Assembly: GCF_044772865.1 (NCBI RefSeq)
Contig: NZ_CP173029.1
Coordinates: 434,001-498,000, forward strand
Direction: 5' to 3'
From: Algirhabdus cladophorae
GTDB lineage: Bacteria > Pseudomonadota > Alphaproteobacteria > Rhodobacterales > Rhodobacteraceae
Length of the DNA stretch: 64,000 bases
Positions 25,183 through 33,983 of this stretch are shown here, piece by piece. How positions within the stretch are numbered: position 1 is the stretch's first letter; each line of letters opens with the position of its first letter. The notes under the pieces were generated by a model, which was not told the origin of the DNA, made no database searches, and worked only from the letters and a program-made list of their open reading frames with translations. The position numbers and the translations under genes were made by a program.

Positions 25183-26490
25183 CTAGTTCAAAAGGGCAAG
25201 GCTGAGGCCCGGGAACCGGATCAGCACAATCAGGACCAACAGCATAACAAAGGCAAAGGGCAGGGCGCCCATAAACACGTCCTTGAGGCTGATCCGGTCA
25301 TCATTCAGAGTAGATTTTATCACAAAACACGAAATCCCAAGAGGCGGGGTCAGCAATCCAATCTCGGCCCCGACAACGGTGATGATGCCAAACCAGATCA
25401 GGGACAGATCCATAGCCTCGACCAAGGGCAGGAACAGGGGCACAACGATCAAGATGATCGATGCGGTGTCCAGCAAGGTGCCCAAAAATAGCATCATCAA
25501 GACATAGATCACCATGATCATCAGGAAGGACGATTGATTACCTGCCAGCAAATCCTGCAATTGGTTGGGGAGACCGGCAAGTCCCAACATCCGGCTATAG
25601 ATCGATGCAGCCGTGATCAAAAATAGGATCGCAGCAGTGATATGGCCGGTTTCTAGCAGGGCCTCCCAGAATGCCTTTGGCGACATGGACCGACGAAGCA
25701 AAGCGATCCCAAGGGCCACTAAGGCGCCTGTGGCCCCTGCCTCAACGGCCGTAAGCCAGCCTGTGTATATCCCGCCTAAAACGATGATGATCAGGAAAAC
25801 TGTGGGCAAGGTTTTTGAGGCTATTTCGCGCGCTGTCATCAGCTCGTAATCTTCTGCGGGACGTCCGCCCACAAAGCCCGGCGTGAACCGCCCCATGGCC
25901 CAGATCGCACCAATATATGCGATGGCCAGCATGATGCCAGGAATGACACCAGCAAGGAACATGTCGCCTACGGATTGTTCGGCCACAAAAGAATAGATGA
26001 TCAACATCGCCGAGGGCGGGATGATCATGCCCAGCACCGAACTGCCAGCGACCACGCCCACAGCAAAGCGCGGTTTGTAATCCTGCGCGATCATTTGCGG
26101 CACAGATACTTTGGTGAAAACAGATGCGGAGGCGATGGAGGATCCGGTGACAGCGGCGAACACTGCGTTTGCACCCACGGTCGCCATGCCAATCCCGCCT
26201 TTGACCTTGCGAAAGCGCATGGTCATGACCTCGTAGATATCCCTCCCTAACCCCGCTTTTGATACGATCAGTCCCATGAAGGTAAAAAGTGGGATAGTGG
26301 CAAAGGAATATTCCATTGCACTGTCGCCCACGGCAATCTTGAGCAGGTTCAACGCCAAGGTGAAATTGTCGCGCATCAACCAGATCGACACAAACGACAC
26401 CATGCCCAAAGCGATAGGGATGTAGACGCCGGAATAGATCAGGAAAACAATCGCAATGACCGAGATCAGGCCAATCTCAATAGGGGTCAT
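25183..26490 (-). CDS. TRAP transporter large permease (DctM)
   Basis: This 435-residue membrane protein of the DctM family has about 12 hydrophobic segments. Family blocks include GSSIASASVFTKVSVPQM, VAGSSVLGMIIPPSAMLI and TPPLGISCFV. It forms the sodium-coupled transport channel with the small permease and the periplasmic DctP. Its start overlaps the dctQ stop by 4 bp (ATGA). The substrate is set by the binding protein and is probably an organic acid, perhaps aromatic given the neighbouring catabolic genes. Confidence 0.93.
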   Translation of the reverse strand: MTPIEIGLISVIAIVFLIYSGVYIPIALGMVSFVSIWLMRDNFTLALNLLKIAVGDSAMEYSFATIPLFTFMGLIVSKAGLGRDIYEVMTMRFRKVKGGIGMATVGANAVFAAVTGSSIASASVFTKVSVPQMIAQDYKPRFAVGVVAGSSVLGMIIPPSAMLIIYSFVAEQSVGDMFLAGVIPGIMLAIAYIGAIWAMGRFTPGFVGGRPAEDYELMTAREIASKTLPTVFLIIIVLGGIYTGWLTAVEAGATGALVALGIALLRRSMSPKAFWEALLETGHITAAILFLITAASIYSRMLGLAGLPNQLQDLLAGNQSSFLMIMVIYVLMMLFLGTLLDTASIILIVVPLFLPLVEAMDLSLIWFGIITVVGAEIGLLTPPLGISCFVIKSTLNDDRISLKDVFMGALPFAFVMLLVLIVLIRFPGLSLALLN

Positions 26491-27038
26491 TTGGCGGGTC
26501 CATCGTGTTCAGGGACGCGCACCAATTGCGGCCGGTCTTGGGCCGTAATGACCTTGAGGACGAAAATAACACAGCACAAAGCAGTGCTGGCGGTGATGGC
26601 CAGTTTGATTGGCCACCACGGGGCGGTAAAGATGCCGGGCACGCCAAAGTAGTCTTTGGAATGCCACATCTCGATAAATTCGGGGTACATAATGTAGGCC
26701 ACTAGCCCCATGAAAATCGCCGAGATCGCGTTGATGATCCGGCGCAGGTTCGAGGTCAGCACAGGGCGACGATGGTGCAGAAGGTTCAAAAACCCGTCTG
26801 AACGTGTAAGCCGGTCAACCCGAACCACATCCGGCAATTGTAAAAAGACGATCAACACGACCGAAAACTGGACCACCTCGTAGGTGCCGCGAAAGGGTGC
26901 GTTGAAAAAGCCACGGGCGATGACGTCAAAGTTGACGATCAAGACCAAGCCTAACACCACCAAAGTTCCGGCGGCATTGGCACCCATGGCCAATGTATTG
27001 GCAAGTTTGGAGAGGCCAGCTAAAGCGGATTTCATCAT
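26487..27038 (-). CDS. TRAP transporter small permease (DctQ)
   Basis: This 183-residue four-helix membrane protein is typical of DctQ, with VIARGFFNAPFRGTYEVVQF and a later conserved WHSKDYFGVPGIF near the third helix. It links DctP and DctM. Two adjacent ATG codons could start it (27038 or 27035). It overlaps dctM by 4 bp and lies 23 bp after dctP. Confidence 0.9.
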   Translation of the reverse strand: MMKSALAGLSKLANTLAMGANAAGTLVVLGLVLIVNFDVIARGFFNAPFRGTYEVVQFSVVLIVFLQLPDVVRVDRLTRSDGFLNLLHHRRPVLTSNLRRIINAISAIFMGLVAYIMYPEFIEMWHSKDYFGVPGIFTAPWWPIKLAITASTALCCVIFVLKVITAQDRPQLVRVPEHDGPAK

Positions 27039-27061
27039 TTAACTGGCCTCCACCGGTTTCT

Positions 27062-28132
27062 TTACTCTTGGGTCCAGTCGCGCACACCGATGTATCCGGC
27101 GGCTTCGAGCTTACCCAAGTAGGCAGCCAGCATGTCTGTGCCTGCCTCGCCCTTGTCGTTTAGGGTGTTGGCCCATTCTTGTGCGATGTTTGGCATTGCT
27201 GCGGCCCATGCGGCACGGTCTTCGGCTGAGACTTCGACGATTGTACCACCACCGTCAGTGTAGGCAGTTTCAGACGCTGCTGCGCGGTCCATTGCCAAAC
27301 CAGCAAGGTGATCGCGGTAGGCGATGGCCACGTCTTGCAACACGCCTTTGACCTCGTCCGGCAATTTCGCCCAGTAGTCGGCATTCACAGTCACAGTTTT
27401 TGAATTAACGGCGCCTAAGTCTGCTTTCAGCATGTAGGGGGCCACTTCTGCGATTTTGAAGGTCTTGGCGGCTTCTGGCCACAGCATTCCTGCATCAACC
27501 AGACCGGTTTGTAGCATGTTGTAGAAGTCGGTCAGACCACCACGCACACCTGCGGCACCATCGATACCTTCGAGGTAGCGCAGGTTCATACCGGCACCAG
27601 CCACTTTTTTGCCCTCAAGATCAGAAACGCTGTTGACCTCGGATGTCGAGAACACCTGATAGGTGTCCAAGACAACACCAGTTGCCAGATAGACTTGGTT
27701 CTGGGCTGCAAATTCGTTCTGCATCGCGGGGAATTCGCGAGCGATCTCGTCTACCGCTTTGGCAACGGCGCGGGCATCGGTTGCCACAAATGGTGTGACC
27801 GAGGCCAGACCTTGGCTTGGCAATTTAGACGAGTGGAAAATCGTTGTGACAATACCGATATCGCCCAAACCCAGTTGAACGCCTTCCAAAACGCCCTTTG
27901 GTTTGACGATGGAGCCACCGTAGTTTTCCTGCCAGTCCATAACGTAATTGCCGTTTGCGGCCAGACGTTTGTCGACTTCCGGGATAAAGAAATTTGTGAA
28001 TTCCTTTACCCAAAGTGCGCGGGCTGGATAGCCGTCGATCACAACTGCGGAAATACGTTCTTGAGCCATTGCTGGCAGGGCCGTGCAGGCCATCAACGCG
28101 CTCAGCGCCAATCCCTTTGTCCAATGTTTCAT
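27062..28132 (-). CDS. TRAP transporter substrate-binding protein (DctP)
   Basis: This 356-residue periplasmic protein has a signal peptide (MKHWTKGLALSALMACTALPAMA). The DctP fold shows the VQLGLGDIGIV, SDLEGKKVAGAGMN and FYNMLQTGLVDAGM segments. In the family a conserved arginine after the KVAGAG block binds a substrate carboxylate; here the nearby NLRYLEG arginine may do so. It delivers substrate to the DctQM permease. The order in the operon is dctP-dctQ-dctM, then the dioxygenase, sulfatase and PhyH genes. Confidence 0.92.
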   Translation of the reverse strand: MKHWTKGLALSALMACTALPAMAQERISAVVIDGYPARALWVKEFTNFFIPEVDKRLAANGNYVMDWQENYGGSIVKPKGVLEGVQLGLGDIGIVTTIFHSSKLPSQGLASVTPFVATDARAVAKAVDEIAREFPAMQNEFAAQNQVYLATGVVLDTYQVFSTSEVNSVSDLEGKKVAGAGMNLRYLEGIDGAAGVRGGLTDFYNMLQTGLVDAGMLWPEAAKTFKIAEVAPYMLKADLGAVNSKTVTVNADYWAKLPDEVKGVLQDVAIAYRDHLAGLAMDRAAASETAYTDGGGTIVEVSAEDRAAWAAAMPNIAQEWANTLNDKGEAGTDMLAAYLGKLEAAGYIGVRDWTQE

Positions 28133-28172
28133 CTTGTTCCTCCCTGAGATGATTTGGTTGGATATGTCGGTG

Positions 28173-28631
28173 TTACTCGCTGTGCCAGGTCACCGTTAGT
28201 TTTGTGCCCGCTGCCACGAATAGTTTGGACAGGGGACAGTATTTATCCGTTTCAGCCGCCACTTGATCAAGCTGGGCTTGGGTGGCGGATCCGTCTGATA
28301 CGACTTTTAACGCGATCGCATGAAACGGGACGTTGATCTCCTCAGTCAACGTCACGCCGCGCCGGTCAAAGTCGCACACCGCATCGATGGTTAGATGGCC
28401 TATGTCGATGCCCAGTGTTTTTGCGCATTTATGACCGATCACATTGGTGCACCCAATCAAGGCTGCCAGTGCCGTATCTGTCGGCGTGGGGCCTGCGTTG
28501 GTGCCACCGCGTTCGGTCGGCTCATCAATAGCAAAAGTAAGGTCACGCACAGCCACATCTGCCCTCGAATGGGACGGGCATTCGCCCTTGGCCCGCAGTT
28601 TGACAGTGGTTTTCATTTTGACTTCAGCCAT
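28173..28631 (-). CDS. OsmC family protein
   Basis: This 152-residue protein has the OsmC/Ohr fold. It contains the PTDTALAALIGCTNVIGHKCAKTLG region, where a reactive Cys normally sits after the turn, and CPLSKLFVAAG near the end with the second Cys. OsmC/Ohr proteins reduce organic or lipid peroxides with thiols. In this operon it may protect against reactive intermediates, but a YhfA-like branch with unclear function is equally possible. It sits between the nitroreductase and dctP genes, 12 bp after the former. Confidence 0.85.
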   Translation of the reverse strand: MAEVKMKTTVKLRAKGECPSHSRADVAVRDLTFAIDEPTERGGTNAGPTPTDTALAALIGCTNVIGHKCAKTLGIDIGHLTIDAVCDFDRRGVTLTEEINVPFHAIALKVVSDGSATQAQLDQVAAETDKYCPLSKLFVAAGTKLTVTWHSE

Positions 28632-28642
28632 GGCTCAAACCC

Positions 28643-29308
28643 TTATGCAAATGCGCAAACCTGATCGAAGGCAAAGCGTGGCAGTTTTTGAAACAAAGCC
28701 GTTTCATCCGCATAGCCAATATTGCACAAGAAATTCGACCGCAGGCTGGTGCCCGCAAAAAACTCATCATCCACCGCTTGGTTGGAAAATCCGGACATCG
28801 CGCCCACATCCAGCCCCAATGCGCGGGCTGCAATCATGAAATAGGCCCCTTGCAGGGTCCCGTTGCGAAACGCGGTGTCAGCGCAATGCTGGGTTTTGCC
28901 CTCAAAGAAATGACGCCGATCTTCATGCGGGAACAAAAAGGGAAGTTCCGTCCAGAAATCCAGATCATGGGCAATGATTGCGGTCACAGGCGCACCCATC
29001 ATTTTGCCCACATTGGCTGGCTTTAGAGATTTGGCCAAACGGTCCTTGCCCTCGGGCGTTTTGACGAAAACAAACCGCGCAGGGCAGGTGTTCATACTGG
29101 TGGGGCCGCTGGCCGTTATTTCATAGAGCGCGTGCAAGACTGAATCGCTGATCGGCTTGTCCGTCCAAGCATAATGCGAGCGGGCATCTGCGAGAACAAG
29201 GTCGATGGCGTCATCACTGAGTTGATCAATGCGGTCGCGCAGGTCACGCACATCTTGCTGGGCCTTCGCGCGGATTGCGGTCAGGTCGTTTTGGTCCGGC
29301 GCGCTCAT
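28643..29308 (-). CDS. Nitroreductase family protein, RutE-like
   Basis: This 221-residue flavin-dependent oxidoreductase is closest in pattern to the RutE (malonic semialdehyde reductase) branch. Shared blocks include the ITASGPTSMNTCPARFVFV segment and the MGAPVTAIIAHDLDFW...PHED stretch. The ATG at 29308 overlaps the stop of the FAH gene by 4 bp and starts a normal N-terminus; the longer frame to 29362 is arginine-rich non-family sequence. No rut pathway genes are nearby, so reduction of an enal, semialdehyde or nitro group in the aromatic pathway is possible. Confidence 0.85.
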   Translation of the reverse strand: MSAPDQNDLTAIRAKAQQDVRDLRDRIDQLSDDAIDLVLADARSHYAWTDKPISDSVLHALYEITASGPTSMNTCPARFVFVKTPEGKDRLAKSLKPANVGKMMGAPVTAIIAHDLDFWTELPFLFPHEDRRHFFEGKTQHCADTAFRNGTLQGAYFMIAARALGLDVGAMSGFSNQAVDDEFFAGTSLRSNFLCNIGYADETALFQKLPRFAFDQVCAFA

Positions 29309-30186
29309 TGGGCGGCCACCGCTGCGGCAAAGTCTTTTTCGTCCACAATGGGGCTGGCGCAAATACCGATCCCTTCGACCTCCGCCTCGACAGTTTCACC
29401 GGGGCGCAGCCAACGTGGCGGCGTTTTGGCGTGGCCCACACCGGGCGGGGTGCCCATTGCGATCAAATCACCGGGTTCCAACGTGGTATAAACCGAGATC
29501 AGCGAGATCGTTTTAGCCACGGACCACATCATATCGTCTGTGTTGGCGCTTTGCAGGATTTCATCGCCCACGCGGCTTTCAATTTTGAGGCCAACAGCGC
29601 CTTCAGGCAATTCGTCCGGGGTCACGGCAATTGGGCCAACAGCACCAGTGTTGTCAAAGTTTTTACCGGGGGTCCATTGGTGCGTTTTGCGCTGATAATC
29701 ACGCACAGATCCGTCGTTTAAAACGGTGTAGGCAAAGACGTGGTTTAGGGCGTCGGCCTCGGCGATGTGGCGGCCGCCTTTGCCAACAATCACCATCAGT
29801 TCCACTTCGTAATCCAATTTTTCGGATACGGTTGGACGCACCATCGGTTTGCCGGCTGCCATGATCGAATTTTTGCCGCGCATAAACAAAGCGGGGTATT
29901 CGGGGATGTCATATCCCCCTTCTTTGATGTGGTCGACGTAGTTCAGACCAAGGCAAATGATGGTGCCGGGCTTGGCCACTGGCAGGGCAGGTGTGATGTC
30001 TTTGGTGGCCACACTGGGCGCTGCGGCGATATCAGCGGCAAGAGAGTCGACAAGGCTGGGATCGGCGATCAAGCCCATCAAATCTGGGCCGACTTTGTCT
30101 GATAACGCACTGAGATTTACAGCATTTTCACCATTCAGGGCAAACACAGCGGTCCCCCCTGCAACATCCCCAACCATATATTTCAT
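29305..30186 (-). CDS. Fumarylacetoacetate hydrolase (FAH) family protein
   Basis: This 293-residue member of the FAH superfamily contains ICLGLNYVDHIKEGG, the DYEVELMVIVGKGGRHI metal-binding acidic segment, and TPPGVGHAK. The family cleaves C-C bonds in fumarylacetoacetate- or oxaloacetate-like compounds, or isomerises ring-cleavage products. The ATG at 30186 is preferred over 30195 because an AAGG site sits 9 nt before it but directly abuts the upstream ATG. It is the first gene of the nine-gene minus-strand operon and faces the YciI-GntR pair. Confidence 0.88.
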   Translation of the reverse strand: MKYMVGDVAGGTAVFALNGENAVNLSALSDKVGPDLMGLIADPSLVDSLAADIAAAPSVATKDITPALPVAKPGTIICLGLNYVDHIKEGGYDIPEYPALFMRGKNSIMAAGKPMVRPTVSEKLDYEVELMVIVGKGGRHIAEADALNHVFAYTVLNDGSVRDYQRKTHQWTPGKNFDNTGAVGPIAVTPDELPEGAVGLKIESRVGDEILQSANTDDMMWSVAKTISLISVYTTLEPGDLIAMGTPPGVGHAKTPPRWLRPGETVEAEVEGIGICASPIVDEKDFAAAVAAQ

Positions 30187-30273
30187 ACGTGTCATCCTTG
30201 CCAGTTTGTTCGATTTCTGCCTACATCTAAGCTGGAAGTCAATTAATATCGATTTTTTAGAGGGCGCGGAAAT
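30187..30273. promoter_or_regulatory. Divergent promoter/operator region of the FAH operon and YciI-GntR
   Basis: This 87-bp gap separates divergent starts. It includes the A/T-rich stretch TCAATTAATATCGATTTTTT (30239-30258), the best place for a promoter and for the operator of the GntR regulator encoded two genes to the right. The site itself is inferred from position only. Confidence 0.45.
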
Positions 30274-30660
30274 ATGGTTGCTTGGAACGACTACAAGGCG
30301 GATGCAAAGTCACGCGGGGCCTTGGCCTTGGAGCTTTATGTGGCGCACAGCACTCCCGACAAAGCCCCGGAAGATGTCAAAGCAGCCTTGGGCAATCACC
30401 TTGCCTATCAGGCGCAGTTGGAGGCAAAGGGTCAGTTGGCTTTTGCGGGTCCCATGTCCGATGAGACCGGCGATCATATGCAAGGGATGGGACTGATCAT
30501 TTACCGTGCGGCCAGTTTAGAAGAGGCGCGCGCCTTGGCCGAGGCAGATCCGATGCATTCCAGCGGGGCACGTCGTTTTACCCTGCGGCGGTGGATGATT
30601 AACGAAGGATCGCTGACGCTAAATGTTGGTTTGTCGACGAAAACAGTTGGGCTGAGCTAG
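30274..30660 (+). CDS. YciI-like protein
   Basis: This 128-residue small protein has the ferredoxin-like YciI fold, with the family's HLAYQAQLEAKGQLAFAGPM helix-strand and the ADPMHSSGARRFTLRRW C-terminal part. Related YciI-like proteins can act as hydrolases of muconolactone- or dehalogenase-type substrates, so a role on an aromatic breakdown product fits the neighbourhood. It begins with an AGAGGG site and is followed, 15 bp later, by the GntR gene, probably as one transcript. Confidence 0.85.
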   Translation: MVAWNDYKADAKSRGALALELYVAHSTPDKAPEDVKAALGNHLAYQAQLEAKGQLAFAGPMSDETGDHMQGMGLIIYRAASLEEARALAEADPMHSSGARRFTLRRWMINEGSLTLNVGLSTKTVGLS

Positions 30661-30675
30661 CGCAGGGGTATTTTG

Positions 30676-31350
30676 ATGAGTGCGATTGACGAGACTGGCA
30701 GTAAAGAAACCTCCGCCACACGTGGGGCCTATCTGACCCTGCGGCGCATGATCCTGACCGGTGCTTTGCCTGCGGGTGAAAAGCTAAAGATCGAGCGGCT
30801 TCGGGTGATGTTGGATACGGGCAGTTCGCCAGTGCGTGAGGCGCTCAGCCTGCTGACCTCAGATATGTTGGTCGAGCGGATTGATCAGCGTGGATTTCGC
30901 GCAGCCCCTGTGAACAAAGCCAATTTCGAAGAAATTTTGATGCTGCGCGAGACGCTAGAAAGTATTGCCCTACGCGGATCTATTGCCAATGCCACGTCCC
31001 AATGGGAGGATCGTTTGGTGCTGACCCATCACCGGATGAAGAAGGCAGCCCAGCAAAAATCCACCTCTTTTGAGGAGGTGCACAAGGCGTTCCACATGGC
31101 GTTGCTGGAAAATGCAGAAACGCCGATGTTGATGAAATATTGCAGCCAGCTTTATGATCTTAACATCCGCTATCGGTATTTGGCGGCAAAGTCGGATCTG
31201 TATCAAAGCCGCGATGTCGAGACCGAGCATACCGAAATTTTGGATGCTGCTGTTGCGCGGGATGCAGATGCAGCAATTGCTGCATTGATGCAGCACTATC
31301 GCCGCACCGGTGAATATTTGACGACGTTGATGGATGACCTTGCGGTCTAG
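30676..31350 (+). CDS. GntR family transcriptional regulator (FCD domain)
   Basis: This regulator of 224 residues has an N-terminal winged helix (ILTGALPAGEKLKIERLRVML...GSSPVREALSLL) and a C-terminal all-helical FCD ligand-binding domain (HKAFHMALLENAETPMLM). FCD regulators bind small carboxylates and usually repress neighbouring catabolic operons. The divergent FAH-nitroreductase-TRAP-dioxygenase-sulfatase operon is the obvious target. The ATG at 30676 is used; a TTG one codon earlier is possible. Confidence 0.9.
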   Translation: MSAIDETGSKETSATRGAYLTLRRMILTGALPAGEKLKIERLRVMLDTGSSPVREALSLLTSDMLVERIDQRGFRAAPVNKANFEEILMLRETLESIALRGSIANATSQWEDRLVLTHHRMKKAAQQKSTSFEEVHKAFHMALLENAETPMLMKYCSQLYDLNIRYRYLAAKSDLYQSRDVETEHTEILDAAVARDADAAIAALMQHYRRTGEYLTTLMDDLAV

Positions 31351-31373
31351 GCCTGCCTATAAGGTATGCCTGT

Positions 31374-32072
31374 TTAAACGGACACTTTGGACAATAATTC
31401 AGCCCGCTCGGTGTCAGCGCGCGTTGCGTCGTGGGTCACTTGCCCACGGGTGAGCGTGACGAAATGATCGCCCAGCTCGTATGCAAAATCAAAGAACTGT
31501 TCGACCAACAAAATGGCCATGCCGCCTTGGTCGCGCAGATACGAGATCACCCGCCCGATCTGTTGAATGATATTAGGCTGGATGCCTTCGGTCGGCTCGT
31601 CCAGCAACAACAAACGCGGTTTGGTTACCAGCGCGCGCCCGATAGCCAGTTGCTGTTGTTGCCCACCGGATAAATCCCCACCACGGCGCGATTTCATTTC
31701 CTTCAGAACCGGGAACAGTTCGAAAATCTCGTCTGGAACAAAGCGCTCGGATCGGTCGAGACAGGCAAAACCGGTTTCCAGATTTTCCTGCACAGTCATC
31801 AGGGGAAATACATCGCGCCCTTGGGGCACATAGCCCACGCCCAGTTGCGCCATTTTAAACGCCGATGCGTTTAGCGGCACCTCTGTACCATCCAATTTTA
31901 ACCCGCCAGCGGATCGCGCATGGGTGCCCGATATCGCCTTGAGCAGACTGGTTTTACCAACACCGTTCGTGCCCATAAGACAGGTTACAGCGCCGGTTTG
32001 CGCCCCAAAGCTGATATCGCTCAGGATCTGGCTGCGGCCATAATGAAGGTTCAGGTTTTTAACTTCTAGCAT
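31374..32072 (-). CDS. urtE: Urea ABC transporter ATP-binding protein UrtE
   Basis: This 232-residue LivF-type ATPase has Walker A GTNGVGKTS, signature LSGGQQQQLAIGRAL and Walker B LLLLDEPTEGIQ. The GIQPNIIQQIG extension after Walker B is typical of UrtE. It is the last gene of the urtABCDE operon and energises urea import with UrtD. No urease genes are visible in this window. Confidence 0.93.
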   Translation of the reverse strand: MLEVKNLNLHYGRSQILSDISFGAQTGAVTCLMGTNGVGKTSLLKAISGTHARSAGGLKLDGTEVPLNASAFKMAQLGVGYVPQGRDVFPLMTVQENLETGFACLDRSERFVPDEIFELFPVLKEMKSRRGGDLSGGQQQQLAIGRALVTKPRLLLLDEPTEGIQPNIIQQIGRVISYLRDQGGMAILLVEQFFDFAYELGDHFVTLTRGQVTHDATRADTERAELLSKVSV

Positions 32073-32075
32073 GGC

Positions 32076-32816
32076 TCAGCGTCCCAGATAGACATCAATA
32101 ACTTCGGGGTTTTGGGTGACATGATCGAGGCTGCCCTCGGCCAGCACGGACCCTTCATTCAACACGGTGACCTTACAGTTCAGACGTCGCACAAATTCCA
32201 TATCATGCTCGACCACCACTACAGATCGGGTTTTGGCCGCTTCCACCAAGATATCTGTAGTCTTTTCCCGCTCGGCCGGGGTCATGCCTGCAGCGGGTTC
32301 ATCGACCAGCAACAAACGGGGGTCTTGGGCCAGCAACATACCGATCTCGAGCCACTGTTTTTGTCCATGGCTGAGCTCGCCCGCAGGGCGGGTCAGCTGA
32401 TCGGACAGGCCAACCTGAGAGGCAATATCTTCGATGCGTTCTGCGCCTGATTTGGTCTTGCGATAGAACAGCACATCAAACGGGCCCCGCGGGTTTTTCA
32501 ACGCCATGGCCAAGTTTTCGCGCACGCTTTGCGCCTCGAACACTGTGGGTTTTTGAAACTTGCGTCCGATGCCTGCCCGCGAGATTTGACTTTCAGACAT
32601 CCCGATCAACGACACGCTTTTTTCGCCAAAAATCACACTGCCTTCGTCAGGTTTTGTTTTGCCCGTCACGATGTCCATAAACGTGGTTTTGCCCGCGCCA
32701 TTTGGGCCGATGACGGCGCGCAGTTCGGGTTCTGCGATTTGAAAGGACAGGTTGTTGATGGCTTTGAACCCGTCAAATGAGACAGACACGCCAGACATTT
32801 CCAACAAAGTGCTCAT
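32076..32816 (-). CDS. urtD: Urea ABC transporter ATP-binding protein UrtD
   Basis: This 246-residue LivG-type ATPase has Walker A GPNGAGKTT, signature LSHGQKQWLEIGMLL and Walker B LLLVDEPAAGMTPAE. The HGQKQWLEIG signature variant is characteristic of UrtD. Its start overlaps urtC by 4 bp (ATGA) and its stop is 3 bp before urtE. Confidence 0.93.
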   Translation of the reverse strand: MSTLLEMSGVSVSFDGFKAINNLSFQIAEPELRAVIGPNGAGKTTFMDIVTGKTKPDEGSVIFGEKSVSLIGMSESQISRAGIGRKFQKPTVFEAQSVRENLAMALKNPRGPFDVLFYRKTKSGAERIEDIASQVGLSDQLTRPAGELSHGQKQWLEIGMLLAQDPRLLLVDEPAAGMTPAEREKTTDILVEAAKTRSVVVVEHDMEFVRRLNCKVTVLNEGSVLAEGSLDHVTQNPEVIDVYLGR

Positions 32817-33979
32817 GATGATTTCCTGACCAATTTGTCAAAGAGGCTGCCAATACCGCCGGGGAAAAAGAGGGTCACAGCCACAAAGGAAAGGCCCAAC
32901 AACACCAGCCACCAATCGGTCCATTGGATCACATAGAACCCAAGGTTGATGTTGGGTGCGCCGCCGCCCGTGAACCAGCTGGACAGGAGTGAGACAAACA
33001 CGGCGCCGATGACCGCGCCATAAAGCCTGCCACGCCCGCCAATCGCTACCCAAACCGCCAAATAGATTGAAGCAATCGGGGCAATCTCGGCGGGATTGAT
33101 GATGCCCGCCTGCGGATAATAGAGCGCGCCAGCGATGCCTGCGACCATGGCCGTGAGAGTGAATATGAACAGCTTGTAGCTTTCGACGTGGTAGCCCAAG
33201 AACCGAACGCGGGCCTCGTCATCGCGGATCGCTTTGATCACGCTGCCCATTTTGCCATCCAGCACCCAAGCAAACAGGATATACCCGGCAGCCAGCGCCA
33301 CGGCAGAGGCCCAAAAGAACCCGATGCTGACCTGTGCTTGGCTCAGATGGGTCAGGCCGGGGATGTTTTGCAGGCCGGACAATCCGTTGTTGCCGCGCAG
33401 GCCGCTGTCGTTTTGAAAGAGGTACAGCGCCAGTGCCAGCGTCATGGCTTGGGTCAGGATCGACAGGTACACGCCTGTCACACGGCTGCGAAAGGCCAAC
33501 CAGCCAAAGATCAGCGCCAAAAGGCCCGGCACCAGAACGACCATCAACAGTTGCAGGAACAGGCTGTCGGAAAAGGCCCAAATCGCAGGGAATTCCGAGC
33601 TGCCCACAACACCAAAGATTTGCGTGCCGATGGCTTCGTTGATCTCGGAGGGGGTTGGGGGGATCGTCGCAGCCTCAAGGTTGGTGACCACGATTTCTTT
33701 GGTCCGTTCAAACATCAGCCACATGCCAATGGCATAGCCGCCGATCCCAAAGAAGGCGAAATGGCCAAGGGACAGGATCCCGCAATACCCCCAGACCACG
33801 TCCATAGCGATTGCCACCAGACAGAGGGTCAGGGTCTTGCCTAAGGTCTTTACAAACGAGGTCGAGATCACACCCATTCCTGTGGATTCCGCTAAAAGCG
33901 TTACCCCAAAGGTGAACAGGCCGAGGACCAAAAGGAACCAAAGGATCGAAGGGTTGCGCGCAAAAAAGCTGTTTTGCAT
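32813..33979 (-). CDS. urtC: Urea ABC transporter permease UrtC
   Basis: This 388-residue LivM-type permease has about ten membrane helices, with WGYCGILSLGHFAFFGIGGYAIGMWLM split across helices, and the EAA-like RDDEARVRFLGY loop. The ATG at 33979 is chosen because the family starts with the short MQNSFFARNP leader; the longer frame overlaps urtB. The stop-to-start gap from urtB is 4 bp. Confidence 0.92.
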   Translation of the reverse strand: MQNSFFARNPSILWFLLVLGLFTFGVTLLAESTGMGVISTSFVKTLGKTLTLCLVAIAMDVVWGYCGILSLGHFAFFGIGGYAIGMWLMFERTKEIVVTNLEAATIPPTPSEINEAIGTQIFGVVGSSEFPAIWAFSDSLFLQLLMVVLVPGLLALIFGWLAFRSRVTGVYLSILTQAMTLALALYLFQNDSGLRGNNGLSGLQNIPGLTHLSQAQVSIGFFWASAVALAAGYILFAWVLDGKMGSVIKAIRDDEARVRFLGYHVESYKLFIFTLTAMVAGIAGALYYPQAGIINPAEIAPIASIYLAVWVAIGGRGRLYGAVIGAVFVSLLSSWFTGGGAPNINLGFYVIQWTDWWLVLLGLSFVAVTLFFPGGIGSLFDKLVRKSS

Positions 33980-33983
33980 TGGA

